Part shown: positions 1 to 7,601 of the stretch, one piece after another
Layout: each line of letters opens with the position of its first letter
How positions within the stretch are numbered: position 1 is the first letter of the stretch
NCBI GenBank assembly: GCA_020634755.1
Contig: JACKBC010000076.1
Coordinates: forward strand, 1 to 14,415
Direction: 5' to 3'
DNA: 14,415 nucleotides
DNA from: Caldilineaceae bacterium
GTDB taxonomy: Bacteria; Chloroflexota; Anaerolineae; Caldilineales; Caldilineaceae
The notes under the pieces: model-generated
What the model saw: only the letters and a program-made list of their open reading frames with translations
What the model was told of the DNA's origin: nothing
Database searches by the model: none
Translations under genes and position numbers: made by a program

Positions 1-87
1 GCCACCCGAATGCGAGGGCCAAAATGCTGGACACCGTGCGACGCACTTTTCGCTACCTGAATGACAGTGGCCCAAACAATAGCCGTC

Positions 88-822
88 CTATGCCGTTGCC
101 GGCGCCAGGGTGCGATTTTGCCAGCGCTCCAGGTTGACGCCCTTGACCAGCAGCCAGAGGGGGAAGGCAATTTCAGCAACGGCGATGACCGTGGCAATCA
201 AGCCGGGGGTTGTGGTATAACCGGCGACCAAGAGCAGGCCCGTCGTATCAACCAGATAGCCAATGCCAGCGGCGATGAACAGGAACCCCAGCACCTTGGG
301 GAAATAGCCGGACTGCACAATCAAGTAGCCCAGAATCAAAACGTGGGGGACCAGAAAGGCAATGCCAATCGTAAAGCCAATGCTGTGCGCATTGAGAAAG
401 AGCATCACCAGCGCCTGCACCTGTTCCGGCCCAAAGGCTGTTGCAACATCGCCGCCATTGATCAGCTGCAGCACAAAGTAGTAATTGAGCAGATTCAAGC
501 CGTGGATGGTCGTCATGGCCAGCCGGGAAACGGCCGCTACCAGCGATAGCGTCTTGTTGACCGGCTTCAGCAGCACGTACAACACCACGGAAAGCACAAT
601 CTCGCTCAACAAAATAATCAGCTCGCTGCCAATCGCGCCCATGCGAAAGATCGATTCGTCGGCGGCAATGTTGGCAACCGTAGCGGCGGCGTCATTGGGC
701 ACAATGAACTGGTCGGGTATGACAAAATGCGCAAAGATGGCGGCAACGGTGATAATCAGATACAGAACGCCGGCAAAACGCGCATAAGCGGACGGGGACA
801 GTTCACGAACGTTGGTTTTCAT
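88..822 (-). CDS. DUF4386 family integral membrane protein
   Basis: A 244-aa protein with about six hydrophobic helices. The N-terminus has the ARFAGVLYLIITVAAIF pattern (residues 13-29), which I recognise as typical of DUF4386, followed by a conserved-looking loop with FRMGAIGSELI (59-69) and LKPVNKTLSLVAAVSRL (85-101). Length and layout fit the family, which has no established function. It has no signal peptide apart from its first membrane helix and presumably sits in the cytoplasmic membrane. The ATG at 822 is supported by AGGAG (831-835) eight bases upstream. It lies 56 bp downstream of the 79-aa gene on the same strand with no terminator between, so the two are probably co-transcribed. 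No clear terminator is visible in the 87 bp left of its stop codon. The family call is confident; any role (transport, stress response) would be a guess. Confidence 0.88.
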   Translation of the reverse strand: MKTNVRELSPSAYARFAGVLYLIITVAAIFAHFVIPDQFIVPNDAAATVANIAADESIFRMGAIGSELIILLSEIVLSVVLYVLLKPVNKTLSLVAAVSRLAMTTIHGLNLLNYYFVLQLINGGDVATAFGPEQVQALVMLFLNAHSIGFTIGIAFLVPHVLILGYLIVQSGYFPKVLGFLFIAAGIGYLVDTTGLLLVAGYTTTPGLIATVIAVAEIAFPLWLLVKGVNLERWQNRTLAPATA

Positions 823-878
823 GACAGATTCTCCTTTAATGCAAATGGTTAATAAAACTGTAAAAATCGAGATGTTAT

Positions 879-1118
879 TTAACGGGTCATGCAGTCGGAC
901 GGAAGAGAGCGCAGCGAGCGCAGCGGTAGCCCTAAATCCCGCACCTTTTTCAGCAGTCCGTATAGAGCCGCTTGGTCAGCCACCGGGCCGGTGAGGAGGG
1001 TTTCCCCTTCTTCTGCCAGGGTGATGGTCATGCCTTCAAACCAGCTTGCCCAGCGCCTATCCAGGTGCCCTTTGAGGCGAATCTCAAAAATTTCAGTTGG
1101 GGTGTGCTTGGTCATCAT
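879..1118 (-). CDS. Conserved hypothetical small protein (79 aa)
   Basis: A 79-aa soluble protein with the core EIRLKGHLDRRWASWFEG, then TITLAEEGETLLTGPV and DQAALYGLLKKVRDLGLPL. I recognise this layout from small hypothetical proteins of Chloroflexi and cyanobacteria, usually found beside other genes of no clear function; no biochemical role is known to me. The open frame reaches a GTG at 1130, but the ATG at 1118 is preferred because GAGG (1125-1128) lies six bases upstream; a second ATG follows at 1115. The C-terminal residues LRSLRSL come from a short direct duplication near 903-923 and may be local slippage. It is the first gene of a probable operon with DUF4386. The 12-bp repeat array 120 bp upstream probably controls it. 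The family recognition is from memory. Confidence 0.75.
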   Translation of the reverse strand: MMTKHTPTEIFEIRLKGHLDRRWASWFEGMTITLAEEGETLLTGPVADQAALYGLLKKVRDLGLPLRSLRSLPSDCMTR

Positions 1119-1226
1119 GCGCTGCCTCACTACTCTTGTGGCTGTGGCTTTGCCGCCACATCACTACCTTATCTTCGTTGCCCTGTTTTTATTACCTGGT
1201 TTTCATGACCTTGTTTCGTTGCCTAG

Positions 1227-1232
1227 AGAATA
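1227..1232 (-). promoter_or_regulatory. Candidate -10 box for the 79-aa/DUF4386 operon
   Basis: TATTCT on the minus strand (complement of AGAATA) lies about 110 bp upstream of the 79-aa start codon. No -35 resembling TTGACA is present at 16-18 bp. The position where a -35 would lie is filled by the 12-bp repeat array that begins at 1239. This is the arrangement expected of an activator-dependent promoter. It is a weak call from a short motif. Confidence 0.3.
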
Positions 1233-1238
1233 CACAAG

Positions 1239-1333
1239 AATGTGGTGAGCGGTCATCACCAAATGTGGTGATTAATGTGGTGATTAATGTGGTGATTAAT
1301 GTGGTGATTGACATGATGATCGCTGTGGTGATT
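1239..1333. repeat. Phased array of eight 12-bp units
   Basis: Four perfect tandem copies of AATGTGGTGATT occupy 1262-1273, 1274-1285, 1286-1297 and 1298-1309. The same 12-bp register extends both ways with degenerate units: AATGTGGTGAGC (1239-1250), GGTCATCACCAA (1251-1262, partly inverted), GACATGATGATC (1310-1321) and GCTGTGGTGATT (1322-1333). Read on the minus strand, the unit is AATCACCACATT. The array lies between the terminator of the LuxR gene and the 79-aa/DUF4386 operon. A plus-strand frame through it would encode NVVI repeats, but that frame has no ribosome binding site and looks non-coding. Its position fits a cluster of operator sites. Alternatives are slippage of a simple sequence or an origin-like iteron cluster, but no replication gene is nearby. 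Confidence 0.8.
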
Positions 1334-1360
1334 GGTATATGGCCCAAAGATATAAAGGTA

Positions 1361-1393
1361 ATAAAAACGGCAGATGACTGTCGTCATCTGCCG
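1361..1393 (-). terminator. Rho-independent terminator of the LuxR-family gene
   Basis: A perfect 11-bp stem is formed by CGGCAGATGAC (1368-1378) and GTCATCTGCCG (1383-1393) around a 4-nt loop. On the minus strand the hairpin is followed at once by TTTTTATTA (1367-1359). This is a textbook intrinsic terminator about 100 bp past the LuxR stop codon. It separates that gene from the repeat array and the downstream operon. Confidence 0.9.
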
Positions 1394-1489
1394 GAGCTAA
1401 AATTGGCACGCCTTATGCCACAGGGGCGGTTAGCGCGTTGCACATGGGTAACGTAGTTCACGCGCGTAGCGCATGACGCGCACCCTCAT

Positions 1490-4159
1490 TCAAATCAAAT
1501 TGAGTTCTTCGGCGCGGCGCACGGCCGTACGCCGACTGTTGACGCCCAACTTGGCGTAAATATTTTTCGTATGCGTGCGCATTGTATTCAATGACACCAT
1601 CAGTTCGCGGGCAATCTCTGGACCAGTGAGTCCGGTGGTGAGCAGCTTGAGTACGTCAAGTTCGCGCGCGGACAGGGGTTCGACAAGGGTGTTGACAATG
1701 GGTTGACCAGCTGGGCGCGAAACCGGTGGTTGGGAAACAACCATTTCTCCAAACGCGATCAACACTGGCTGTGCAAAGAGTGGCGCCACGCCCGCCTTCA
1801 CCGCCTGCCGTAGCAATGACGCCATGGGCGGGCCTGCATCCACAAACGGACGCAGCAAGCCGCCCGGCGCCGCCAGCGTCAGCGCCTCCCCCAGCGTTTG
1901 CATTGCCTGCGCATCTTCGTCTTCAGCCTGTTGGGCCAGCGCTTGCAGCAGCAACACCTGAAGGCGCCTGTCGGCCCAGCCCTTTGCTTCGGCCTCCTGC
2001 CGCGCCGGCGCTAATAGCACCAATGCGGCTTTGGGATCATGCTGTGCGAGATGAATACGCGCCTGGCTGAGGGGCAGATCGTGTGCTTGGGCCAGCTGGG
2101 CGGCGGCGGCAAGCGCGCCCTGGTGCAGCAACACTTGGATGCGCACGGTCGTAATCTCCGCCATCCAATGCTCAAAATGGTGCTGCTGCACAAACTGTTC
2201 TGCTGCGGCCAACCGCGTTACGGCCGCCGCCACATCCCCGTGCGCCAGCTCCACGCGCGCCAGCAGGACGCCACAGGCGGCCGGCGTATCCACATTTTCC
2301 AACTGCCGCGCCAGCGCCAACCCTTGCTGCCCATACCGTTCCGCCGCCGCCAAATCGTTCCATTGGTAGTGGATGCGCGCCAGCCCCACACATGCTTCGC
2401 ACGCCGCCGGCCACGGCGGGTCGCCAACCAGCTGTAGGACTCGCCGGAAGGACGCTGCGGCTTGATGGGCTTGAGTTTCCGCTTCCTGAATCTGACCGAC
2501 ACAAGTCGTAGCGGCGATTTCAGTCATCAGATTGCCGGATTTCTGGCTCTGGGCAATGGTTTCAGCATACGCCTTGCTGGCCGCCGCCCGCTTGCCCTGC
2601 ACCTGATAGGCATAGCCCAGCGTCCAGGTCGTGGTGGCGCGCATGGGTGCGTTGTCGGGGTGCAGCAGTTCCAGGGCGCGGCGCGATTGCGTAATGATCG
2701 TCTCCACCTGATTTTTGGGCACCGCCAACATTGCTCGGTTTGCAGCAATCTGGCCGAGCAGATCGGCGGTCTTGTCATCCGGCGCGGCGTCTTGCAGCGC
2801 CGTTTCCGCCGCTTGCAGGATCTCGTCAATGTTATCATGCAGGCGCCCGGTCATGGTGAGCACAGAGGCATACATTACCCGCAAAGCCGGCTTGGCCCTA
2901 AATTCGGCCTCCGGAAGCGATGCCAACCAGTGCCGGATGGGCATCGCTTCGCCCCGAAAGTAAAGCGGCAGTCCTTTACCCTCAATCAAGCGCATGGCAC
3001 GCTCTATGTCATTGGCTGCCGTGGCGTGATGAAATGCCTCCAGTTCCAGACCGTTGGCCTCATACCATTGGCTGGCCCGGCTGTGCAGGGCATTGAGATC
3101 GCTCTCCCCACTACTCTCCAGCAATCGCTGCCGCAGCAGCTCTGCAAACAGATGATGATAGCGATACCAGCGTCGCTCGTTGTCCAGCGGCACGAGAAAC
3201 AGGTTAGCGCGCTCAAGAGATTCTAGAATCTGCTGGCCGCTGGCCTCTCCGGTCAGCGCGTCGCACAGGGAACCGGTTAGCTGATTGAGAATGGCCGTTT
3301 TCAGCAAAAATGTCTGCACATGTGGCGGCTGCTGGTGCAGCACCTCTTCCAGCAGATAATCCAGCACAAAATGATGGCTGCCGGTAAAGGATTGAATAAA
3401 ACTGGCAATGTCTTCCTGACCGCGCATAGAGAGCGCGGCCATTTGCAGCCCGGCAATCCAGCCCTCTGTGCGCGCCTCCAGCGCCGTGATCTGGTCCTCT
3501 GTTAACGCCAGCCCCATGACGTTCTGCAGGAAGCGGGCCGTTTCCGCCAGCGTAAAGCGCAAATCGGCCGCCCGCACTTCGGTCAGCAAGCCGCGCACGC
3601 GCAGCCGCGCCAGCGGCAGGTTGGGATCCTCGCGCGTGGTGATCACCAAATGCAGCTGCGGCGGCGCATTGTCCAGCAGAAACGCCAGCGCCTCATCAAT
3701 CGGCCGCGCATCAATGACGTGGTAATCGTCCAGCACCAGCACTATCTGCTCAGGCTGCGACGCAACATCGTTGAGCAGGGCAGTGAGCACGGTGGGCAGC
3801 GGCAGCGGCGATGCTTGCAGCATGGGCTGCGCCGACGCGCCAATGTGGGGATCAATGCGCTGCAAGGCGGCAATGACATAAGCGAGAAAACGCGCCGGCG
3901 CGCTGTCGTTTTCGTCCAGGGACAGCCAAGCGATTTGCGTGGGGACGTGGGATGCAGGCGGCAAGGGGGCGCGCTCCGTTTGGAGCGCGTCGATCCAGCT
4001 GCTGACCAGCGTTGTTTTGCCAAACCCAGCAGCCGCGGAGATGAGGGTCAACTTGCCGGTCCGCCCCTGATTGAGTGCTTCAATCAGACGGGGGCGGGGA
4101 ACAAGCGACGGCCGTAAACGCGGCACATGTAATTTTGTTTGAAGCAAATCGTCAGACAT
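1490..4159 (-). CDS. LuxR-family regulator, MalT-like with N-terminal ATPase
   Basis: An 889-aa protein of the LuxR/LAL (MalT-like STAND) type. Residues 1-30 carry the usual opening (LLQTKLHVPRLRPSLVPRPRL). A Walker A motif, AAGFGKTT, lies at 43-50 and a Walker B-like IVLVLDDYH at 139-147, followed by a STAND-type ATPase region to about residue 330. The middle (about 360-800) is alanine-rich and helical, as in the TPR-like MalT sensor. The last 61 residues (from LSARELDVLKLL) are a LuxR HTH with recognition helix around LNTMRTHTKNIYAKLGV. Such proteins bind an inducer and ATP, oligomerise and activate transcription, often through repeated sites. The ATG at 4159 lacks a good Shine-Dalgarno but is preceded by a TATAAT box 47 bp upstream. 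The gene ends at a strong terminator. Its target is unknown; the 12-bp array just past its end is the obvious candidate. Confidence 0.95.
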   Translation of the reverse strand: MSDDLLQTKLHVPRLRPSLVPRPRLIEALNQGRTGKLTLISAAAGFGKTTLVSSWIDALQTERAPLPPASHVPTQIAWLSLDENDSAPARFLAYVIAALQRIDPHIGASAQPMLQASPLPLPTVLTALLNDVASQPEQIVLVLDDYHVIDARPIDEALAFLLDNAPPQLHLVITTREDPNLPLARLRVRGLLTEVRAADLRFTLAETARFLQNVMGLALTEDQITALEARTEGWIAGLQMAALSMRGQEDIASFIQSFTGSHHFVLDYLLEEVLHQQPPHVQTFLLKTAILNQLTGSLCDALTGEASGQQILESLERANLFLVPLDNERRWYRYHHLFAELLRQRLLESSGESDLNALHSRASQWYEANGLELEAFHHATAANDIERAMRLIEGKGLPLYFRGEAMPIRHWLASLPEAEFRAKPALRVMYASVLTMTGRLHDNIDEILQAAETALQDAAPDDKTADLLGQIAANRAMLAVPKNQVETIITQSRRALELLHPDNAPMRATTTWTLGYAYQVQGKRAAASKAYAETIAQSQKSGNLMTEIAATTCVGQIQEAETQAHQAAASFRRVLQLVGDPPWPAACEACVGLARIHYQWNDLAAAERYGQQGLALARQLENVDTPAACGVLLARVELAHGDVAAAVTRLAAAEQFVQQHHFEHWMAEITTVRIQVLLHQGALAAAAQLAQAHDLPLSQARIHLAQHDPKAALVLLAPARQEAEAKGWADRRLQVLLLQALAQQAEDEDAQAMQTLGEALTLAAPGGLLRPFVDAGPPMASLLRQAVKAGVAPLFAQPVLIAFGEMVVSQPPVSRPAGQPIVNTLVEPLSARELDVLKLLTTGLTGPEIARELMVSLNTMRTHTKNIYAKLGVNSRRTAVRRAEELNLI

Positions 4160-4205
4160 GGACCCAATATCTCTTATTGATAATTTTTATTCCCGCCCCG
4201 AATTT

Positions 4206-4211
4206 ATTATA
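4206..4211 (-). promoter_or_regulatory. Candidate -10 box of the LuxR-family gene
   Basis: A perfect TATAAT on the minus strand lies 47 bp upstream of the ATG, within the 80-bp gap after the membrane-protein gene. Only a poor -35 (TTACGT, 16-bp spacing) can be proposed. It suggests the regulator can be transcribed independently of the upstream membrane-protein gene. Confidence 0.45.
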
Positions 4212-4239
4212 AATCTTTGCGCTCCAAACGTAACCATCA

Positions 4240-5250
4240 CTAGCGGCAATGAAGCGCAGTAGAATTGACGTCCGGTGTCGCCAATCTTCTCCGCAACAGC
4301 ATCACAACGCTGGCGACCCACATCAGAGCACCGAGCACGCTGGAGACGTAGTAGACAATTAGGTTTGTGTGGAGCTTGGTTTCGGCGGCCAACGCGAGAA
4401 AGTAGATGACGATGGCCACCAGCGGAATGAAGAAAAGCAGCAAGTAGCGGAGCGGTTTCACCTTGTGGTCAAAAGCGGAAATCACATTGGGCCGCGATTC
4501 GACAAGACGATTCTTGTTCAAAGCCCAGAACGTGATGCCCATCAGAGGGGGCAGAACCCAGAGCGCTTGCGGAGCGGCGGGTACGGTGATGGAGGCATAG
4601 TAGAGAAGCGTTACCACACCCAGAAACCACAGCTCGGCTTTGCGCGGTTTGAACACGAACGGCATCGCGCGGTTGTAAAGCCAGTGCGCCAGAATGAGAA
4701 ATGCGCTAGTGCACAGGGAGAAGATGGCGAAACGGATGAGCAGAAGATCCTTCTGGCCCGCATCAAGCATGGCTTTCATCGCGGCGGGCGGTTCGTTCCA
4801 CCACCAGATTCCCCAGACGCCGTAGAAGAGGCCGATGGCGCTGGCCAGGCAGATGATCTTAAGAACTCCGCCCTCTGCCAAGACTTTGCGCACGAGATAC
4901 CAGCCGACCAACACACCAATAAGCGCGTGCCACGCAAGGCCCGTAAAGGAGATGGAAACCGGGAATGAGCCGTCGGACGCGCCATACATCGTCTGGACAA
5001 CAATACCCTCCTCAAACCAGCCGTAAAACGCGCCAGCGAGAAAGACCGCCCACACGTTATGAACTTTGAAGACGCTTACGACGCAGAGAAAGATATACGC
5101 CATGACCGAGTACGCCAGCCAGGTGCCCAGGAGACTGTTGATAGACATCCCCTCACGTTCCGGCGTCGCCCAAAAGACCAGCTCACCATAAAAAAAGATG
5201 ATGTAGCCTGTAGTCAGGCCGATGAGCATACGTTTGAGAAAGTCTTTCAC
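4240..5250 (-). CDS. Polytopic membrane protein of unknown function
   Basis: About 336 residues with roughly ten hydrophobic segments separated by short polar loops, so an integral membrane protein. Tryptophan- and glycine-rich stretches such as FYGWFEEGIVVQTMYG and GVWGIWWWNEPPAAM stand out, but I do not recognise a named family and see no catalytic or transport motif. The start is uncertain. The frame opens after a TGA, and its first possible starts are TTG (5256), GTG (5250, used here, giving MKDFLKRMLIGL) and ATG (5229), none with a good Shine-Dalgarno. The only well-placed GGGAG+ATG nearby (ATG at 5266-5264) is in another frame (see findings). It ends 80 bp before the LuxR gene, same strand. 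It may be linked functionally to that regulator, but a TATAAT in the gap argues against a strict operon. Confidence 0.7.
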   Translation of the reverse strand: MKDFLKRMLIGLTTGYIIFFYGELVFWATPEREGMSINSLLGTWLAYSVMAYIFLCVVSVFKVHNVWAVFLAGAFYGWFEEGIVVQTMYGASDGSFPVSISFTGLAWHALIGVLVGWYLVRKVLAEGGVLKIICLASAIGLFYGVWGIWWWNEPPAAMKAMLDAGQKDLLLIRFAIFSLCTSAFLILAHWLYNRAMPFVFKPRKAELWFLGVVTLLYYASITVPAAPQALWVLPPLMGITFWALNKNRLVESRPNVISAFDHKVKPLRYLLLFFIPLVAIVIYFLALAAETKLHTNLIVYYVSSVLGALMWVASVVMLLRRRLATPDVNSTALHCR

Positions 5251-5507
5251 GGGCAACTTGTTCCATGGTCATCTCCCGCCCAACGTTTGAGCAAAGCCGA
5301 CCACGGCCGGTCGTAATGGGTCGGCGCCTTGAAAGGAGGGATAGGGGGATAAGCCGCCGGCCCGCCTCAATGCCCAGAGGGCTGCCAGTCTCCCGGCTAA
5401 GCGGGGGCGGACGATCGGCTTTATCCTCAATGTATCCGGCCGGCGACCGAGGGCAACTGACCCCACCGCCTACGGCCAACCTGACCGAAGGTCTCACGAC
5501 AATGCGG

Positions 5508-6506
5508 CTACCAAGCGAGCTCATCCAGATGGTTGTGGCCGGAAAGCACGCGCGCAATGCGGTCACGCGTCGCTTCACGCTCGTCCGCTAGGGATTGATG
5601 TCCGTAGAGCGCGATCTCACGCTGCATGTCATAGAAGAGCAACCGCTCGCGCAGATGCTCGCGCTCGAACAGTTCCGGGTACGCGCCCCGCAGCCATCTA
5701 GGGACATCGGTGAGTGTGTTTGCGTCGAGCCCTCGCCCGTCGGGTACCGGTGGGTACGCACTCGCCTTTGCGCACCAGCGCAGGATGGTATCGAGCTCGA
5801 CATCCGCTGGCTGGACCACCGCCTCGGCGAAATCGATAAGACCGGTCACGCGTCCTTCGTCAACCATCACATTGGATCCATGTACGTCACCATGGACAAG
5901 AACGAGTTCGTCGGCAGCGAACAACGCCAGCCGCTCCCGGACCCAGTCGGCGACGTCGGCGAGCAGGCGCACGTCACACCCGGGCCGTCGCCGCGCAGCC
6001 TCGACCTGACCGAGCGCCGCACTCACCACGGGTGGGTGGAACGAAACGCGCGGCTTCCCGGCCAGCGCATCGGCGAGCCACGGGGGCATCAGGTCCACCG
6101 GGACAGGAACTCGATGGAGTGCGCGCAGCGCAAAGCCCAGGCTTTCGATTATGGCGCGGCGCGTGGGCGCGTCTGCCCCGGGCCACGCCTCGTGTAGGGT
6201 TTGCCCGGGCAGGCGTGCGGAGACGCACCAGGGACCGTCCGGGCCGTCGCCGTGGCCAAGGTGCCGGGCGTGGGGGACTTCGCGGCCGGCGAGCAGGTTC
6301 ACGACCGTGGCCTCGTGGCGAAACGCGTCGCGGAACTGTCCGTTGCCCAGCCGCACGACGTATGCGTCGCCAACCCATACGCGGCTACCCCAGCCACCCT
6401 TTGGAGGAAAGCGCCCAGTTCCAGGCAGACCAGCGGCCGCCAGCACCCTCAGCAGGGCGGGGTCACTGGCAGAGTCGTCGACAAGCGCTGCTGGCTGCTT
6501 GCTCAC
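5508..6506 (-). CDS. Aminoglycoside/choline phosphotransferase-family kinase (APH fold)
   Basis: A 332-aa protein of the APH kinase-like family. Numbered from the GTG start, the N-lobe has GGWGSRVWV (37-45) and VVRLGN with a basic residue near 52 and a helix-C acidic residue (HEAT, about 65). The catalytic loop is HGDVHGSNVM at 205-214 (catalytic Asp207, metal-binding Asn212) and the DFG-like LIDFAEA has Asp225. All key phosphotransfer residues are present, so it is probably an active cytoplasmic ATP-dependent kinase. The substrate cannot be read from sequence: an aminoglycoside, macrolide or ordinary metabolite are all possible, so resistance should not be assumed. GTG at 6506 is chosen because a strong purine-rich site (GAGAGGGGGAAT) directly precedes it; the frame also reaches a TTG at 6524. 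The gene is visibly more GC-rich than its left and right neighbours and may have been acquired by transfer. Confidence 0.9.
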   Translation of the reverse strand: MSKQPAALVDDSASDPALLRVLAAAGLPGTGRFPPKGGWGSRVWVGDAYVVRLGNGQFRDAFRHEATVVNLLAGREVPHARHLGHGDGPDGPWCVSARLPGQTLHEAWPGADAPTRRAIIESLGFALRALHRVPVPVDLMPPWLADALAGKPRVSFHPPVVSAALGQVEAARRRPGCDVRLLADVADWVRERLALFAADELVLVHGDVHGSNVMVDEGRVTGLIDFAEAVVQPADVELDTILRWCAKASAYPPVPDGRGLDANTLTDVPRWLRGAYPELFEREHLRERLLFYDMQREIALYGHQSLADEREATRDRIARVLSGHNHLDELAW

Positions 6507-6528
6507 ATTCCCCCTCTCGCACAACCAT

Positions 6529-6562
6529 ATAGAATCGTCATTCTATCATGACGGATGGTCAT
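6529..6562. promoter_or_regulatory. Cluster of overlapping dyads upstream of the APH-family gene
   Basis: Three inverted repeats overlap here: ATAGAAT-CGTC-ATTCTAT (6529-6546), CGTCAT-TCTATC-ATGACG (6536-6553) and ATGAC-GGATG-GTCAT (6548-6562). All arms are perfect. They lie 23-56 bp upstream of the GTG start. The minus strand also contains TAGAAT, which could be a -10 box, inside the cluster. This is the expected place for a repressor operator such as a TetR/MarR/PadR-type site, but no regulator gene is adjacent, so the binding protein is unknown. Confidence 0.45.
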
Positions 6563-6783
6563 CTCACATCCTTTGTAAACAGGATTAACGACAAAACAGT
6601 TAGGCGTCAAATAGTAGACATGATTCAAATTTAACCTAAATCACATTTTCCAATAATTGCATTATCATTCAGAATACCGAACGGCCTGCGCATCAGCCGC
6701 CGCAAGTGCATGATGAGCGTTTGAAAAAACAGTGAGCTTGTGCGCGAAGCGGTCGGTTGCATGCGCGTGTTGGGCCTCATGAT

Positions 6784-6801
6784 AAGAAGGATGGCCTTCT
6801 T
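6784..6801 (-). terminator. Weak hairpin after the 6848-7597 gene
   Basis: AAGAAGG (6784-6790) and CCTTCTT (6795-6801) form a 7-bp stem with a 4-nt loop, 47 bp past the stop codon of the minus-strand gene. On the minus strand the following bases (ATCATG) contain no T-run. It may be a poor terminator or chance. Confidence 0.25.
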
Positions 6802-6847
6802 TACTGTTAATCAAGCGGTGCGGCTGATGATGTGCTGCCAAAGCGTT

Positions 6848-7597
6848 TTACGAGTCGTCACCAATCCACTTGTTAGCGCCATCTTCAAGCATGTAGTACC
6901 GCCCGTGAGCCCAGGCATAAAACTGCTGCCAGTTCTGTATTGGCTGTTCCCCTTCGATGTGCACAGTAATGCCGGCCTCTATAACACGACGGATGTCTCG
7001 GAGTTCTTCGACGAGAGTGTCCCATCCAGTTGGATGTCCGCTAATGGAGCGATTGTTGTAGAGTGTGTCCAGTTCACGAAGTGTCTCATCTGAAATTGTG
7101 CAGTGCTGCTTTGGAAATTGAACCGTGATGCCGCTATTTGTGATTGCCAAGGTGAAATTCGTATCTGTCGCAAGCATGTGAGTAAGAAAAGCGTCTTTAA
7201 AACGAAACCATGGGGTTGGCCAAGCGTGTTGTTTCGCCCACGTTCGTAATGCGTTCATGTCAGGCCAGGTGATACGCAAGTTGCTTTGATGATGCATCGC
7301 TTGGGCAACCGCACGATCGTTGTGCGTCGCGCTCTGTAGTGCCCATGTTGGGAGTGCTTTGTTCATACACGGCCTCGTTACATTCACAGGTCGACCAAGC
7401 AGCTGACTCACAAAAGTGTGAGCAGTACATCTGAAGTATACATCTGGATGGAACAGCGAACACGTGCTCGTGAGATCGGCATTCGTCACAGAAAGAGGCC
7501 AAACGCAGAGCTTACCGGCCAGGGCCGCCGGAGCGACCAATTGCATGCGAACAAAGCACCTTCGAAACCCACCAGGCAGCTTTAATTCACCGTGCAT
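6848..7597 (-). CDS. Hypothetical protein with conserved-looking C-terminal domain
   Basis: The open frame runs from a TTG at 7630, but that codon overlaps the -35 of a near-consensus promoter, so the coding region cannot begin upstream of about 7597 on that transcript. The first ATG, at 7597, would give 249 aa. No Shine-Dalgarno precedes it; the ATG at 7297 is another possible start. The C-terminal 60 residues look like a real domain: GWDTLVEELRDIRRVIEAG, then a short strand-like ITVHIEG and FYAWAHGRYYMLEDG followed by KWIGDD. I recall similar ends in hypothetical proteins of Chloroflexi and cyanobacteria but know no function. The first 90 residues are rich in Cys and lack a clear pattern, and may be partly non-coding. 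Lower GC than neighbours suggests foreign origin. Confidence 0.55.
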   Translation of the reverse strand: MHGELKLPGGFRRCFVRMQLVAPAALAGKLCVWPLSVTNADLTSTCSLFHPDVYFRCTAHTFVSQLLGRPVNVTRPCMNKALPTWALQSATHNDRAVAQAMHHQSNLRITWPDMNALRTWAKQHAWPTPWFRFKDAFLTHMLATDTNFTLAITNSGITVQFPKQHCTISDETLRELDTLYNNRSISGHPTGWDTLVEELRDIRRVIEAGITVHIEGEQPIQNWQQFYAWAHGRYYMLEDGANKWIGDDS

Positions 7598-7601
7598 TTT
7601 T

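Larger units (their letters stand above)
6507..6847. other. Intergenic region, relatively AT-rich, no gene seen
   Basis: Apart from the dyad cluster next to the APH gene and a weak hairpin near 6784, I see no gene here. The open frames crossing it have no plausible start or codon pattern. Base composition is noticeably lower in GC than the flanking APH gene, consistent with a junction between DNA of different origin. Confidence 0.5.

Noticed and set aside
3..137. Plus-strand open frame at the left edge (44 codons to a TGA)
   Set aside because: It could be the tail of a convergent gene, but it overlaps the end of DUF4386 by about 50 bp and shows no recognisable sequence.
1239..1333. CRISPR-like or plasmid iteron interpretation of the repeat array
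   Set aside because: Units are contiguous with no spacers, and no cas or replication gene is present.
1097..1456. Plus-strand frame encoding NVVI repeats across the 12-bp array
   Set aside because: A 12-bp repeat necessarily gives a 4-residue repeat; no ribosome site, and the frame crosses a strong minus-strand terminator.
6599..6605. GTTAGGC, resembling an integron attC core, near an APH-family gene
   Set aside because: No matching RYYYAAC partner at a proper distance on either strand and no attC-like stem, so a gene cassette is not supported.
6740..7093. Plus-strand 117-codon frame
   Set aside because: It overlaps the minus-strand gene with the better-supported domain and promoter and has no ribosome site.
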